Below, piece after piece: positions 21,848 through 34,496 of a stretch of DNA of 64,000 nt. The stretch's first letter is position 1, and every line of letters begins with the position of its first letter. A model generated the notes under the pieces. That model was not told where the DNA came from. It saw only the letters and a list, made by a program, of their open reading frames with translations, and made no database searches. The stretch is from Verticillium longisporum (taxonomy: Eukaryota; Ascomycota; Sordariomycetes; Glomerellales; Plectosphaerellaceae), in assembly GCA_019188255.1 (NCBI GenBank), contig JAETXT010000003.1, positions 5,332,001 to 5,396,000 on the forward strand, in the 5' to 3' direction. Made by a program: the position numbers and the translations under genes.

Positions 21848-24301
21848 CTATCTGAGCACTTGAATGTCGTTTGTGTGCGCATATCGCACGGGTAGAGGTG
21901 CCTCTTTACCAGCGGCTGGCTCTCCAACCATTTCGTTTGCAGTGTCGAACACGATGCTATACGTGCCCCTCGACCAGTAGCCTCCAAATCCGTAACAGGT
22001 CGCGCCGCCCCCAAGGATAACATACTGGTGGTGCCCGATATATACGACAGAGGACCCGATGAAGAAGGGGCGCAGACTACGCTTCTCATCAACGTCGACA
22101 AGACAAGCGACTGCATTGAAACCATTCGCTCCCATCTTGAGCACCAGTATATCCCGATCCTGCGGCAGCTGAGAGGCCGCCGTGACACCGCCGAAGAGGA
22201 TGAAGCATCCATCAGGCGTGGGGAGGCAGTTGGCTCCGAATCTATGCAGGCTTGAATGGTGCCCAGTTAGTGAGGGGTCTGCATCCGCACCGCGTCTGAA
22301 AGTTATGGAGAGGTCAGACTGTTGACTGTTAGTAAGTCCCATTTGGCTTATCTGGTCTGCAACATTGCGAGATCGCGTTGATCACACTTACCGAGCCATC
22401 CATGTGTAGTTCCCAGAAGAAAGTCGACTGATTGCATGTGCCATCCTCGTGCATACCACCAATTAGGGCTCCCGTGTAGGCCGCAGCATCAGTTTCGGGG
22501 CACTCAATCAAGGTCGCTCCGAAGACGGCCGGGCATGTCCCGCGAAGCTTACAAGTCCGCCAGCCGATCTTCGGATTGAATACATGACACGCTGTCGCCA
22601 CGTTGTGCTTATCCGTCTTTCCACCCACAACAAGAGCTAGCGAAGACGAGCCTAGCCTGATCGCCGAGTGCCGAAAAGCTGGCATGGGCAGGTCGTGGGA
22701 CCTGTACCAGCGCCCTGAAGACGTGGTATAGATCCAGGTTTCCTTCGACGGTGCAGTAGGAGAGGCGCGCCCACCAGCGAGCATTACCCCTGCGCTGCCC
22801 AGGTCTGTGAGAGTGAAGCACACTCTCTGTGAGGGCCCATTGCCTGCCGATGTCGCTGGAATGACCTCTTCCGAGATGGAGTGAACGTCAAGTGAGCTGA
22901 GACGCGATCCGGGCCCTTGGCCGAGAATATGGCAAATATGTTCGGGTCTCTCCGGCACGGCAACTTGAACAGCAGCGCCAAAGCGTCGCAGTGACACGCC
23001 TTTCGGGGGCTCATCAAGTCGCATGGCTATTCGCCGCTTTTCAAGCGTGCTCAGCTGTTCCTGCGGTGGTCGCAGCGTCGAAGTTTCTCCCGTGGGTTGA
23101 TTGCTTGCCTGGAGTACGAAGTAGTGACTCCCAAAAAGAGCAAACTCCTCCCACTCGTCGAAAGGCTCCATGTTGTCGAGGTGGTTCCTTTCGGCCGCCG
23201 TCATGAAGTAGTCGTCTGCCCAAGCCTCCCATAGAGGCCAGCCCTTCACAGTCGCCCAGCCTCGAGATTCAAAACGCCGGTGTTGATCCGCCAAAGTGGG
23301 ATACTGCGACACAGACCTCAGTGGTGTATTCATCTTGCTAAAGTGTCTCATCATTGTCTTTGCAAAAGGGTGCTCCGGGCCATCAGGGAGCAATTGCTCA
23401 AGTAAACAGAACTGAGCTACAGTGGATAGTGAGCAAGCGGTTCAAGCACATGATAGACGTTACCGTCTGGGAGTGCTGCAGAGTGACATACCAGAACCGA
23501 TCGTGCTGGCCCAGCGAATGACTTCATCGGCTGCTCGGGTCTCTAAGTAGGTGATTGACACCTCAGCCACGAATAGAAAGCTGACATCAGATGTGTCTGC
23601 ACCTATGACTTTGGACAGGCAGTCTTGAAGGACTGAAGGCTGGCGCAAGTCGCAGGCAATAAGGGAATACAGGGCACTTTGGAGCAGAATTGGGGAGCCC
23701 GCAGCGCCCGTCACGCAGGAGGACCCCAACAGGCTGGAAAGCTCGGGGTGGGCCAACACCATCTTGCGTTTCCTCTCCATCAAGTCTGGAAAATCGACGT
23801 CGACAAACATAGTGTCGCCAGCCAGCTCTGGGTAGCGTGCATGACACTGCCATGGCAACACGTCGCTACATGGATGAACACATCAGTCAGTAGCTGTAGG
23901 CTGACAAGCCAAAATCTGAAGGAGAGGGTGGGTCACCTTCCACATCCAAGATTGACAATCACCTTCTTGCAAGACGTGGGCTCGCGTAGAAAGTTGCGAA
24001 CAATGGTGTCGATGACTTTGATTCTCAGGTGGTAGCCGCGGTTGACCAGTGGTGCTCGCCTTTGAAATCGCGGCACAAAGAAACGGTAAAAATGCGGCTC
24101 GTCAGGGTAGTAAAGCTTCTCAACACTTCTTTTCGACACAATGGAGCTGCTGTTTGTCTACCTGGCCAAACATGGCTTTGTTAGAGGATTCCCACAGCAT
24201 CAGTCTAAAGGGGAAGGGTAATATACTCCCATCACCAACTCATCCAAGCTCTGCCCTTCCTGCTGACCATTTCCAGCAGGGACGACTGGTGGCGGTGTCA
24301 T
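21848..24301 (-). CDS. ppm2: tRNA wybutosine-synthesising protein 4 (leucine carboxyl methyltransferase family)
   Basis: Five exons: 24301-24227, 24157-23937, 23865-23492, 23416-22392 and 22318-21848, giving 721 residues. The introns are 69-75 nt. The N-terminal ~330 residues are the leucine carboxyl methyltransferase fold, with 'SSIVSKRSVEKLYY', the SAM-binding 'VNLGCGSD' and 'VAEVSITYL'. The rest is a kelch-type beta-propeller (for example 'VMLAGGRASPTAPSKETWIY' and 'YVILGGGATCYGFGG'). Tyw4/Ppm2 methylates and methoxycarbonylates the side chain of wybutosine at position 37 of tRNA-Phe, helping to hold reading frame. Length matches yeast Ppm2 (~695). As I recall, some filamentous fungi carry an extra C-terminal JmjC domain. 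None is present here. The short first exon is supported by the conserved join 'ELVMG/TNSSSIV'. Confidence 0.92.
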
Positions 24302-25124
24302 TTTGTGGCTGCGGGTCTCGACACAGTGAGGCGTAGCGCGTGTCGGTTATTGACAGGCAGATGGCGAAGCGTACGCAACGAGAAAGATGAGGTTTTCTTC
24401 ACCCCGATGCACTCTCATTTTTGACCCATTGCTGGTGTTTGCGGGTAAGACCCCCCCACCATGTGGTAGGTACATTGAGCTTAGTGGGTGGGAACTAAAG
24501 GGTACTTTCGGTCAGACAGGGTTCCTGCCACCTTCAGTGTCTGACCGAGTCGTCGGGCCCACTGCTTCTCCATGCATTGTGTAGCACCGTACTATGGCGA
24601 ACTGTGCTCGAGCCCAGCTTTCAGCCACCCAAGTAACCCTGCTCGTTCGGGATGCGTATCCACTGCAGCTGCCCAGCTCGTGATCTATCTACGGACAGCT
24701 CCCCCGCAGCGAACAGCAAGACGACGCTTCAACCTGCGCCTCCCAGCCTCACCTGCTGTCGGAAGCCCGCCCCCACATTCGTCCCTTGCGTGCTCTTCAC
24801 GAGTTGACGAGAGATCGCTACTGTAACACGCGAATCCACTCACGAGCTCGCACTTGTGTCATAGAAGCCATCGCATCGTCTAGGCGCCCAAGAGCTCTCT
24901 GCCCATGCTACAGCTCTAACAGCAGCCCATGGCTCGTTGATCGCTGTCTTCGAAGAACGACTGTCTGTCTAGTCTGAGACCTCTCTTGGTGACCTAGATA
25001 CCATATTTTCTTTACGAGTGTCCGCTTGCTACAAGTCACCCTCTTGACGCTTTTGAAACCACCCAGCTTGCGAGAGCTCGGTTCCAAGCACAAGGAGGGA
25101 GCCTACCCTCTCCACAACCAAACC
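24302..25124. promoter_or_regulatory. Divergent promoter region of ppm2 and atg18
   Basis: About 820 bases between two divergent starts. Pyrimidine-rich stretches precede atg18. No gene is seen, and no specific operator can be named. Confidence 0.5.
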
Positions 25125-26720
25125 ATGACGACCCCGACGCTCAACTTCATAACATTCAACCAGGATCACAGCTGTCTCGCTGTTGGTCAGTAGACCTTGC
25201 TCCTCTAGCAGACTTGATGCATTGCCCTGACCTTTACTGATCCTCGGCCTTGCCCCAATCTCATTAGGTACCTCCAAGGGCTTTCGCATATACCACACCG
25301 ATCCGTTTTCAAAAATCTTCAGCAGCGACGATGGAAACATTGCGATTATTGAAATGCTCTTCTCCACGTCTCTGGTCGCCCTGATCCTATCTCCCCGCCA
25401 CTTGATCATACAGAATACCAAGGCAAGCGGGCATGCGCCCTTCCTCGACAAGCGAACCGAGTACTGACAGGCCGGTCGCTGTAGAGATCCTCCGTCATAT
25501 GCGAGCTCACGTTCCCATCTGCTGTGCTTGCCGTCCGCCTGAACCGAAAACGACTGGCCGTTGTCCTGGAGTCTGAAATCTACCTGTACGTCATCTCCAA
25601 CATGAGCCTTCTGTATACCATCCCGACCTCCCCAAACCCAAACGCCATCTGTGCCCTATCGCCGTCCTCAGAGAATTGCTATATCGCATATCCGCTACCG
25701 AAGCCCCGAGACGAAAGCGGCGACAGGCGTCCCGCGCATGCGCCTCCTCTGTCGAACTATGTCGCGCCCACTTCCGGCGAGGTGCTCGTCTTTGATACCG
25801 TCGCTCTCAAGGCTGTCAACGTCATTGAGGCACACCGGTCCCCTCTGTGTTGCATTTCACTCAACGCCGAGGGGACGCTCCTGGCCACGGCCAGCGAGAC
25901 GGGGACCATCATCCGCGTTTTCTCCATCCCTAAGGGTCAGAAGCTCTACCAATTTCGCCGTGGCACATATCCTTCCACCATATATAGCATGTCCTTCAAC
26001 CTGAGCTCCACCCTGCTCTGTGTTTCTTCCACCTCGGACACGGTCCATATCTTCCGCCTGGGCCCCTCTCCAGCGATAGCTACTGCGACAGCCGAAACAC
26101 CATCTTCGCCTCGACAGGACCGCTGGTCAAGGGCTCGCAGCCACGACAGCACCAACGAGTCTCCGGGTGGAAGTGCAGCTAATTCTCCACGGAGTGAAGT
26201 GGCTGATGGCGCGAGTTCGAGTAATGGTGGCAACGACCACGCCGCTCAGGCCCATAGAAGGCAAAGTGGATCGTTCAGCAGCATGCTGCGTCGTTCTTCC
26301 CAGATTATGGGCCGAAGTGTGGCCGGCGTTGTAGGGTCCTACTTGCCGCAGACCGTCACAGAGATGTGGGAGCCAACGAGGGACTTCGCGTACATCAAGA
26401 TTCCCAGGTCGTCTCAACCGGGGCCGATCACTTCGCGAAGTCTCAACAATAATGGAGGGGGATCATCCACTCCGTCCACTGGGCCGCTGAGAAGTGTTGT
26501 CGCCATGAGCAGTAACAGCCCTCAGGTGATGGTAGTCACGAGCGACGGCGGTTTCTACGTCTTCAACATTGATATGGAGCAGGGCGGCGAAGGCTACCTG
26601 CTCAAGCAATTTTCGTACGTTGCCCGAGACACCTGACATGATCTAACGACCATGGAACTCATCGTGTTTAGTGTTCTTGATAGCGATGATAAGCTGGACG
26701 TTTCTGCATACGGGGCCTGA
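25125..26720 (+). CDS. atg18: Autophagy-related protein 18 (PROPPIN)
   Basis: Four exons: 25125-25185, 25268-25422, 25485-26614 and 26672-26720, giving 464 residues. The protein is a seven-bladed WD40-like propeller with the PROPPIN FRRG motif at residues 229-232, which binds PtdIns3P and PtdIns(3,5)P2. Atg18 acts with Atg2 at the growing autophagosome and also controls vacuole size. The loop after blade 5 is long and Ser-rich, as in other fungal Atg18 proteins. The second intron (25423-25484) starts with GC rather than GT: 'AAG/GCAAGC' with a clear ACTGAC branch site and GCTGTAG acceptor. No GT donor nearby would keep the conserved join. The last exon is only 49 nt and encodes the typical C terminus '[14 protein letters not shown]'. 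The paralogue Hsv2 is less likely given length and loop. Confidence 0.94.
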
Positions 26721-27490
26721 GGCACGATGCATGGTTCGGTATTATCTTGTTCTCGACCTGCCAGACCCCCAGCTAACGATTGTCGTCGACTCAGGGCCCT
26801 CTCAGGCCCCCGATATAACCGAAGACATCCACTTCACGCTAATCATCTTGGCAATGGCATCTGGGATCAGGCTCATGGCTACAGGACCCCTGAGCCTTTG
26901 TTTCTTGCCTTCGTTCATCGCATCGAGGGTGCAATCCAAATAAGCATCCTATTGGTATAGCAGTGCTTTAAATAATGATCCTTACTTGTGTGCAGTGCGG
27001 TCGCTGCCATACGCCTGCCCTCCTTGGTTACATGTTCCCTTAACTCGTTAAAAAGTTGAAAGTGTCTGTGAGACCACAAGCCTGATGCTTTCCCCAAAAG
27101 GCCTCGGAGGCATCAACGGAGGATTCCCTCGCCAGCATATAATGAAATGAAAACCCGAAAGCAATTCCGTGTAATATCCTATCATCCTAAAACGAGACGC
27201 CTGATGCATCGGCGTGCTGTGAATACCCGTGATCTCCATACAAGTTTGTTTGTATAGGTGTGCTTTACCCAGTATTAGTGGCGCAATCCCACTGACCTAA
27301 CAGCGCGTGCGGAATACAGCCAATCCGTAGAACATCGAAAAATAGCACAATATAGTCAACGCCATGGAGTATTCGTAGTGGTCCTTCCCCCGGGGAAACC
27401 ACGTTCTCGAGCTCATAATTCGTCACGTCGTTTATCTTCGGGGCAGTGTTCGCGATATGGTACTGCTTGTGTACCTGTATGGTCGGAAGA
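26721..27490. other. Convergent intergenic region of atg18 and pps1
   Basis: About 770 bases, somewhat more AT-rich than its surroundings, with short scattered frames on both strands. It should hold the two 3' UTRs. No gene is seen. Confidence 0.6.
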
Positions 27491-29608
27491 TCACCTTGCA
27501 TACGGCCTGTTCATCGAGGCGATTTCTCGAGTGATATCGGCCCACTCGAGCTCCCTCTTCAACGCCCCAGGACCTCCCCTTCTGACTTGTAAGATCTCTT
27601 CCCATTTCAGAAGCTCGTATGCAAATCGAAGGTGGGGTTGGATAATAACGTTCAGTCTACGAGCTCGCACGTAGCAGTAGGCTCGAGGGAAGGAGTAGTT
27701 GAGTGACTTCATCACCTCGGCAATGCAAATGGTGGCACTGCGCGATACGCCAACGCGGCAATGAACAAGGGTCGCCGTGCCATTGCGTCGGCCACGTTCT
27801 GGGTCACAGTCAGATCAGGTTTGTAACGAGAGGGGTGCATGCATCGAACGGGGTGGATTTACCGATAAAGTCCAAGCACCTTTCAAACTGATCCATCAAG
27901 GGATCAATGCCGTTATCCTGGACGCCCTGGACGAGGCACACATTATCGGTCCCCCACTGCTCGAGTTCTCCATCCCTCCACATGGACATCTCTCCGACAC
28001 TGAGGATTTGACCGATGCCTAGGGACCTCAGTAACTCGGGATTGTTGGCATGTCCAAGGTTGCCGAGGTACATGTAATCCAGTACGCGGCTGGGAAACGA
28101 GCCGTCCATGCTGTGCATCCAAGTAGGATCTTTGATCAAAGCCGTGATGCTAGAGAGGCCCTTATCTGCATGGACAGGTGATTCATGTAGTAGTCGTGGC
28201 TCAATGCACGTCAGCAGAGCTACGTCAGTAGGGTAGGCAAAGAAATTGCGCTTCTTTTCCGTGTGTAGATGCAGCCAAGAATCAGCAACTCCGCGTCCCG
28301 TGCTGTAGCTCAGATACGCAATGCTTAACATGGTCGACTCGGTATAACCGTCCGCGCAGTGGATCAGTATCTTTCTCGGCCTTGCCTGGATATCACCATT
28401 CTCGTTTTCGGGGACGGCTCGTCGGTCGGGAACGTGCCATGGGCCAAATGATAAATCCACTTGCATGTTTCCAGGATGCCGTCGGCCTCGACTTGGGACC
28501 AAGTCGGCGGAAGAATACTGCCGGATGAGGGGAAGTCGATATATGGCTGCCGGTTGTCCTTTTCTTTCCCTCGAGCAATGCTCTTGAGGGCCGCCGGGTT
28601 AATGCGTCCCACGTCGCTGCATTCGATGAGGACGTCGTACTCGGCTTCATCCTCGGCGGCGGGATCAGGTGTAGAGCCTACCCAAACATTATGGGAAATT
28701 TCGGAAGCCAGAGTCATGGCGTACATTTCCTTCCTCTCCTGGTGAAAGAAGTCGAGAACGTTACCGGTCAGTTGCCCGGTGGAGTCGATGGCAACAACCT
28801 CGGAATGGTTTGCCTCAAAGGTTTCAAAAGGGCCTACACAAATGAATGTGTTATACACAGGCAAAGGTTGGCCTTGGGCCTCGTGCTTGTCACGCCAGCG
28901 GCGCTGGGCCGTAACGACATCCCACGCCACTTTCCGTACGATGACGGCATCTTCGCCATAGACAACCACATCGGAAACGCCGGCTATCTTGGCAGCCTGT
29001 ATCTGAAAGTTCCGAACGCAAAATCCGTCTTTTGGATCGATGTCTAGGAGCCCGGGTGTAGATTGTGTGTCAAGAAACTCTTGAGGAGCGATGGAACCCT
29101 TTAATCGAGAAACCGAAAGGTCGCCGTCCGCCTTGACAAGAACCAATCCTCTAATGCAAGTAGGGGTTCTTCTAAGCACTCGGCGGCGAGCGATGAAGAA
29201 AGCTTGCTGAATATGGTTGTGTGGATGGAGGCCGTGGAACCAGGGGAACACTCGAGAGGTGTCTGGCAAAGGTTGTCGAGAGGCGAAATCAATTGCTGTA
29301 GCCAGATCCTGAGGGTGCAATTGATACAGCTTCAGAGGACCTGACTCAATACAAGCGAAGTCGTTGGGCGGGAAGAGCCATGAGGCTGGCTGGACGTCTT
29401 CGTCGTCAGGATCGTTTGGTGGTGATGGTGGTGGGGTACTGAGGTCTCCGCTTGGTGCGGGGCCTGGGGGACAGACTGGGATGTGCTTGTTTGGTATCGA
29501 TGCCTGCTGCTGCACGCTGATGGTGTCGAGGGATATCGCTGAGATGGGGCTGATGGCGGACGACGGTCGATGGGGAGGCAGTGGTCGGGAGAGGGCAATG
29601 GTGGCCAT
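27491..29608 (-). CDS. pps1: Dual-specificity protein phosphatase Pps1-like, with a frameshift
   Basis: Two exons: 29608-27863 and 27798-27491, with a 64-nt intron (GTAAAT...CCAG). One base is missing near plus-strand 28405-28413, at adjoining runs of four T and four G. Restoring it gives exactly 685 codons (684 residues). The C-terminal phosphatase has the active-site loop HCX5R, 'HCRVGVSRS', with Cys596 and Arg602. An upstream phosphatase-like segment carries 'HCADGYTES' (Cys418), where Glu424 stands in the Arg position, so it is probably inactive. Yeast Pps1 dephosphorylates Tyr and Ser/Thr residues and affects cell-cycle progression and DNA synthesis. The N-terminal ~90 residues are Pro/Ser-rich. 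The match of both segments and the overall order supports the call. Confidence 0.88.
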
Positions 29609-30702
29609 GGTAGTAGTTTCGTCTACGTGCGAAGGCTACCGACTCCAGATGTCGATGGCTTCGTGCTTGTTGGGCTCGGTCAGTAGCTACAGGCACCCTA
29701 TAAATATCAATTCGTCAGTGGGTTCCCTTGCCTAGGCAATGCTGCAGGATCGCATGATGCCTTACCATGGAAGCGGACGCGATCAGGTGACGGAAATCGT
29801 TGGCTTGATATCGGGAGCAAGCGTACACCAAAAGCACAAGTACCACGGGCGAACAATCGACGATTTTGGAGCAACGGAATTGGGAGGTCTTGTCAACTAA
29901 CGCCAATGGTTGAAAATTGAGTGTACAATGGTGGAAGGTGAGGAAAGGGAAGAAGGATGGGTGTCGAGGTTGGAATGGGATATGATGATGAGCGTGAACT
30001 CAAAGGGGATGATGTGGGAGGTGAGGGGGGGTTTTCCAGCACGGCCCATGCCCAGTAACTCGCCCAGTGACATCGGTTCTGCAACTGGAGGGTGACACCT
30101 GACGTTGGGCGGTCGACATACAATGGGGGCCCGGCAGTAGAGAACCCCTTCGAGTGCTGTCCCCCTCCAGTCCAGAACGCTCCATGTCGCAAGATCAGGA
30201 CATGATAGCGATGTGCCACAATACAACAACACGCCGTTCTGAGTGGTTGGGCTTGGATTCCCGCAGCAAACTAGGTGGTTGAGTATCAGCAGCTAGGAAG
30301 CTCAGAGGTCAAGATTGGCTGGGTGGTTGTGCCCGGAGCTCCACCAGTGCATGTTTAGCGCCTTGATTCGTGCACGGATCAAGCGGGGTAGGGTCGCGCT
30401 TGGATACCAAGCGCCACCCTAGACCGACCCTTGGTCGCGATAAGCGGAGGGGCGCATGACATGGGAGCGGTGGATGTTGTTTGCTTGCTGAAACATGGGT
30501 CGTCTCCAGTGCTATCGTTTGACGTCTGCGACTGAGTGACACGGAAAGAAAGGCTACTTCATGCATAATTCGAACCGATTGACACAGTCAGGCAAGCGTC
30601 TGGACTGCCTGCAGGTGCTTTACATCGCTATCACGCATGACTTGGACCTGTTGTGAACGCGAATAGGTAGTCCCGGCCTCGATCCTACAGCCTCGGGAGG
30701 CC
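29609..30702. promoter_or_regulatory. Intergenic, promoter of pps1
   Basis: About 1.1 kb between two minus-strand genes. It covers the promoter of pps1 and the 3' UTR of the DDHD gene. A CCTAGG element lies near 29731. No gene is seen. Confidence 0.55.
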
Positions 30703-33700
30703 CTAGCCCGTTGTTGCCACCAGGCGCTTCGTAGCTTTCTGCGCCCTCATGGCAGGAATCGTGTTGTTTCTTCCCGGCTTCCTACCCACCTCAACGCAGA
30801 GCATACGTATGAAATCCCGGCTGAGCCAGTAGCTCGAATGCGCGCTCAACATGTTCAGATATTGAATCTCGAGCGGACCACCACCCGAGCGTAGGAAGAA
30901 GTCAACCTGGCCGTTGTCGTTGAGCAGATACGCCTTTCTTTCGGCAATCTCCTCTCGCGAAAAATCATGCACCTCCAGCTCCAACTGAGAAGGCAGCCGC
31001 GCCATAAAAGGTTTGGGAGCTTCGCCACGGGCAGCATCTGTAGCCGGAGCTGGGGCCGTTCCCGGGATGATGCTGCGCATGGTGTCTCCAACGTACTTGA
31101 GTAGAGATGTCGCGGTGCTGGGGACATATGCAGTTTTCAGGCTCGCCGCGTAAACTGGATCGATTGTGCCGTTGAGCAAGTAAGCGATTGGATCTTCTCT
31201 GGCCAGAATGTTGTAAACATTGTCGACGGCCATACAACCAAAAGAACCGGCCTCGCTGGTTACATCTTGATCTTTCACGTCACTAGGCTCGGCCTCTGGC
31301 TTCGACCTGCCGCGTCGAGGAACGAGCATCCCTCTTTCCAGCAGCATGAAGAACCCCGCAGGGCTACCGGCCAGGAAGAGATTGACAGTGTCAAATTCGA
31401 ACACGTCAGCTCTGGGTGAGGGCAAGGACAGATCCAGCAAAGGTACTCGATTCGGTTGCCTCGACAGGATATCAACGGCCATAGCACTGCCAAGGGAGTG
31501 GCCAATGAGATGGACGCGTCCTTTGTCGTGAAATCCCGGATTGTTACGGCACCACAATCGGTATACCCTGTTGGCTTCCTTGACTAAAGCCTCAATCATT
31601 TGGCCCTTGTGGTGAGACATGTAGAAAGGAATGTCGAACATGATATCGGATATCATGCTTCGTACTGCCGGGATTGTTTTCGGCTCAATATCTTTGAGCC
31701 CAAAGCGGTCAAGGCCCCGTGCAGCCTCGTCTTCACCGTCCTGCGCAGGCCCTCCATTTTCTAATGTCAGAGTGTGGCGCCAGTTGACGGGAAGAACCAT
31801 GATACCATTTTGGGCTTCTCGAAGGCTGCCATTCAGAGCTGGGTTGCTAAGTTCCATGTTGACCTCTCTGCGGAAAGCATTGATAGCATGCGTGAAGTGA
31901 AAGCTCTCCACTCGTTCAGCGAACTTCTGTCCGATGCCGTGGCAGACAAGTATCAAGTCCGTGACCTGACCACGGTCTGCCTGTGCTTTGCAGGCAGGAC
32001 AAATCTCAATTCTTGTGCCCGTGGAAGAGGAGGAGGCAGCATTAGTGCCAGCACTGTTCTCTGCGTGCTTCTTATTCTGGATCCTGACCCATGCATCCTG
32101 GACTAAGCCAGGGACTACGGGTATGCCGATGGTTGTCCCTCTCATGATCTTGGCAACAGGCCTTCTCCCATAATAAGCTGAGGGTTTGAGACTTGGTTTG
32201 AGAAGGAATGCGTTCGAGGCATCTTTATAAATGACATGATAGCTCGCAAAGCTTTTCGACGGTTGCTCAGCAATCTTTACGCCAGGTTCGGGGGCGATAG
32301 ACCCTTGCGCTGCCGCCTCTCCTCTGAAACAATGAGCAGAGCAAAAGGGGTCCGTTGATATGACAGGCTCGTCTGCGGCGAGATCATCGTCGGAACGTTG
32401 CCTGTCATTAGGCCACAATGGGTGCGAGACTTTTCTTCGCCAAGCGGCCCAACATCGATGGCACAGCGAAGCTCGTCGCTCCACGTCTCAGTATACGGCC
32501 TCAGCTCTCTGTAGCCAGCCTCTACTTGATTGGCCACGGTAGGAGGCAAAGGATTCATTGTGTCTCTTCGATGCGCGTTAGATGATGTGTTATGTTGGGT
32601 CATACGCACGGCTTTGAGCCTATCGCGAAACGTCGTGGGGTTTGCAAACAGACCTGTAAAACCACGTTCCCCGAAGAACAACAGCAATGTCATTGACGGG
32701 GGACCAGTAAATTGGTTTCATCTGAAGGGATGGCAGGGACACTTTGTGTAAACGCGAGATACCGACGGGTACCTCCAACGCGCGTCTACTAACTTGCGGA
32801 TCAGCATCGTCAATGTTCAGAGTATGAGGATCCTCCAGTTTTTCTCGAGTTCTGTTGGCGCCGCGCTCTGGGCCAGGATGTCGAGCGTCTCTGGTAACGG
32901 TGCCTTCATTCTGATCTTCTCGTCCTCCAAACGCACTGGCCATAGACTCAGGCGTAGACCCATAGCTCTCAACACGAGCAAATGGTGTTCCGGATAGGCC
33001 ATCGTCCATGGCAACTCGGGAAAGAACAGCGTCGGCGAGTGGTTGGAGGCGTTGATTTTCCTGATCTGCACGTAAGCTTGTTCTGAAGCGCAGAAAACCG
33101 CCCTTTGTGAGTTCCTCGCCAACTGGAGGGCTGCCGAGAGACAAGCGCGCAGACCGTGTCGAGTCGGCTCGTTTCCGAGATGATGACGATTTCGGCTGCT
33201 GCTTGTCTATGCTGCCGTCGCCGGTCTCTAGGTCTAACAACATGCGTTTCAGTTCCAGCATAACCTTTTGAATCACGTTGTCCGCAATCAGGGACGATTG
33301 ACGCATTCTGACAAGAGCGCAGAAGGTGTTTTGGAGATCGGTGGACACGTCAAGGTACAGCTCTGAACAGCAGAGAGAGGCTGCTGTTGTGGACTCAGCC
33401 ATTGGCTGTGCTGCTGATATTGACTGGCTCGTAACACTGCCGACATGTTTTTTAAGATGCTTGAGCGCCAAACGCTGGACGAGTGATGCTAATTTTCTGT
33501 CGTTCGCCTTTTCGAGGATAGGACCTAGGGAAGTGCTATCCCTTGCCTTGCGGTGAGCCGCATCATCTTGATCGGAAGCTAGCGATAGCCACGCCTTTTC
33601 GAGTGCAATGTTGTCGCCTTGGGAGAACGGTCGCAATCGACTTTTGGCAGACTTCGCGTCGGAAGCATAGGCAAGAGTGCCAGGGGAGAGAGGATCATCG

Positions 33701-33831
33701 ATCGGTATCAACGACGTATAGAAATACTGCGCGTTGACCCGAGGTGTATCATCGGGGGCGTTATTCGACGACTCATAGGTTATCGGAGCCAGCCTGCAAT
33801 TTTGCTGGTATGTGTGTCCCACAGCTGACAT
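30703..33831 (-). CDS. DDHD-domain phospholipase (PA-PLA1 family), with a frameshift
   Basis: Two exons: 33831-32654 and 32565-30703, with an 88-nt intron (GTCTGT...TCTAAC...GAAG). One base is missing at the run of four T (plus strand) at 32431-32434, between 'DVGPLGEEK' and 'VSHPLWPND'. Restoring it gives exactly 1014 codons (1013 residues). The lipase nucleophile motif is GHSLGS with Ser at about residue 750. The C-terminal DDHD domain includes 'FEFDTVNLFLAGSPAGFF', 'NILAREDPIAYLLNG' and the closing 'AHSSYWLSRDF'. The family cleaves phosphatidic acid and related lipids to lysophospholipids, and acts on ER, Golgi or mitochondrial membranes. Closest in kind to yeast Yor022c and mammalian DDHD1/2. 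The start is the first ATG, at 33831. A TTG upstream in frame is not used. Confidence 0.88.
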
Positions 33832-34496
33832 GGTGCCGAGGGGTGTGATCGTCCGCTCGATCAAGACCGCTCGTGTGCACGAGTACTATGGGCTTGTGGT
33901 CAGCTTGAATTTGCGCGATATGTAGTTCCTTGTAGGAGTCTAGGCATCACTCGTGACGTTGGTTGAAGTAGCGAGTATTCTTGTGGAAGGTCTTGTTGGC
34001 ACCCATGCGAGGCCTGGTAACACGAGAAATGAACGGCGCGGAGGGAGGTTGCAATTTCAGAACACGACGTGTTTGGGTCCAGCTACGAGGAGTCGGGCAC
34101 GTTGGTTATGGGCGACGGCGAATAAAGTAGTTCAAAGCAGATTTCAGCTTGACGCGGAATGTTGGACATGCCATTTGTGAGGTAGGTACCTAGGCGATGC
34201 AGGTAGGATAATTAGAATGACGTCTTGTGAGAGCTTTGACCAGGGTGAGGCAGCTAGGTACGTAGGCATCAGTGGACCTTCCCCAGCCCGTGCACCTAGG
34301 TATTGAGTGCGTGTGATTGTCGCCAAGGCTCCAAGAACAATATACAATCATCTGCTTCCATTGAATTCCCTTCCATTTAAATACAGTATTACCAGTTGAA
34401 ACAGACAATTACTACATCACAGTAGGCTGGCTTCTATGCAGAGTCCAAATTAGATGGAATGCAGGTCTTTTCGCGTCAGGCAACAGCAGATCGTAT
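33832..34496. promoter_or_regulatory. Intergenic, promoter of the DDHD gene
   Basis: About 660 bases between two minus-strand genes. TACCTAGG at 34187-34194, CTAGGTACGTAGG at 34254-34266 and ACCTAGGTA at 34294-34302 form the densest cluster of this motif in the window. No gene is seen. Confidence 0.6.
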
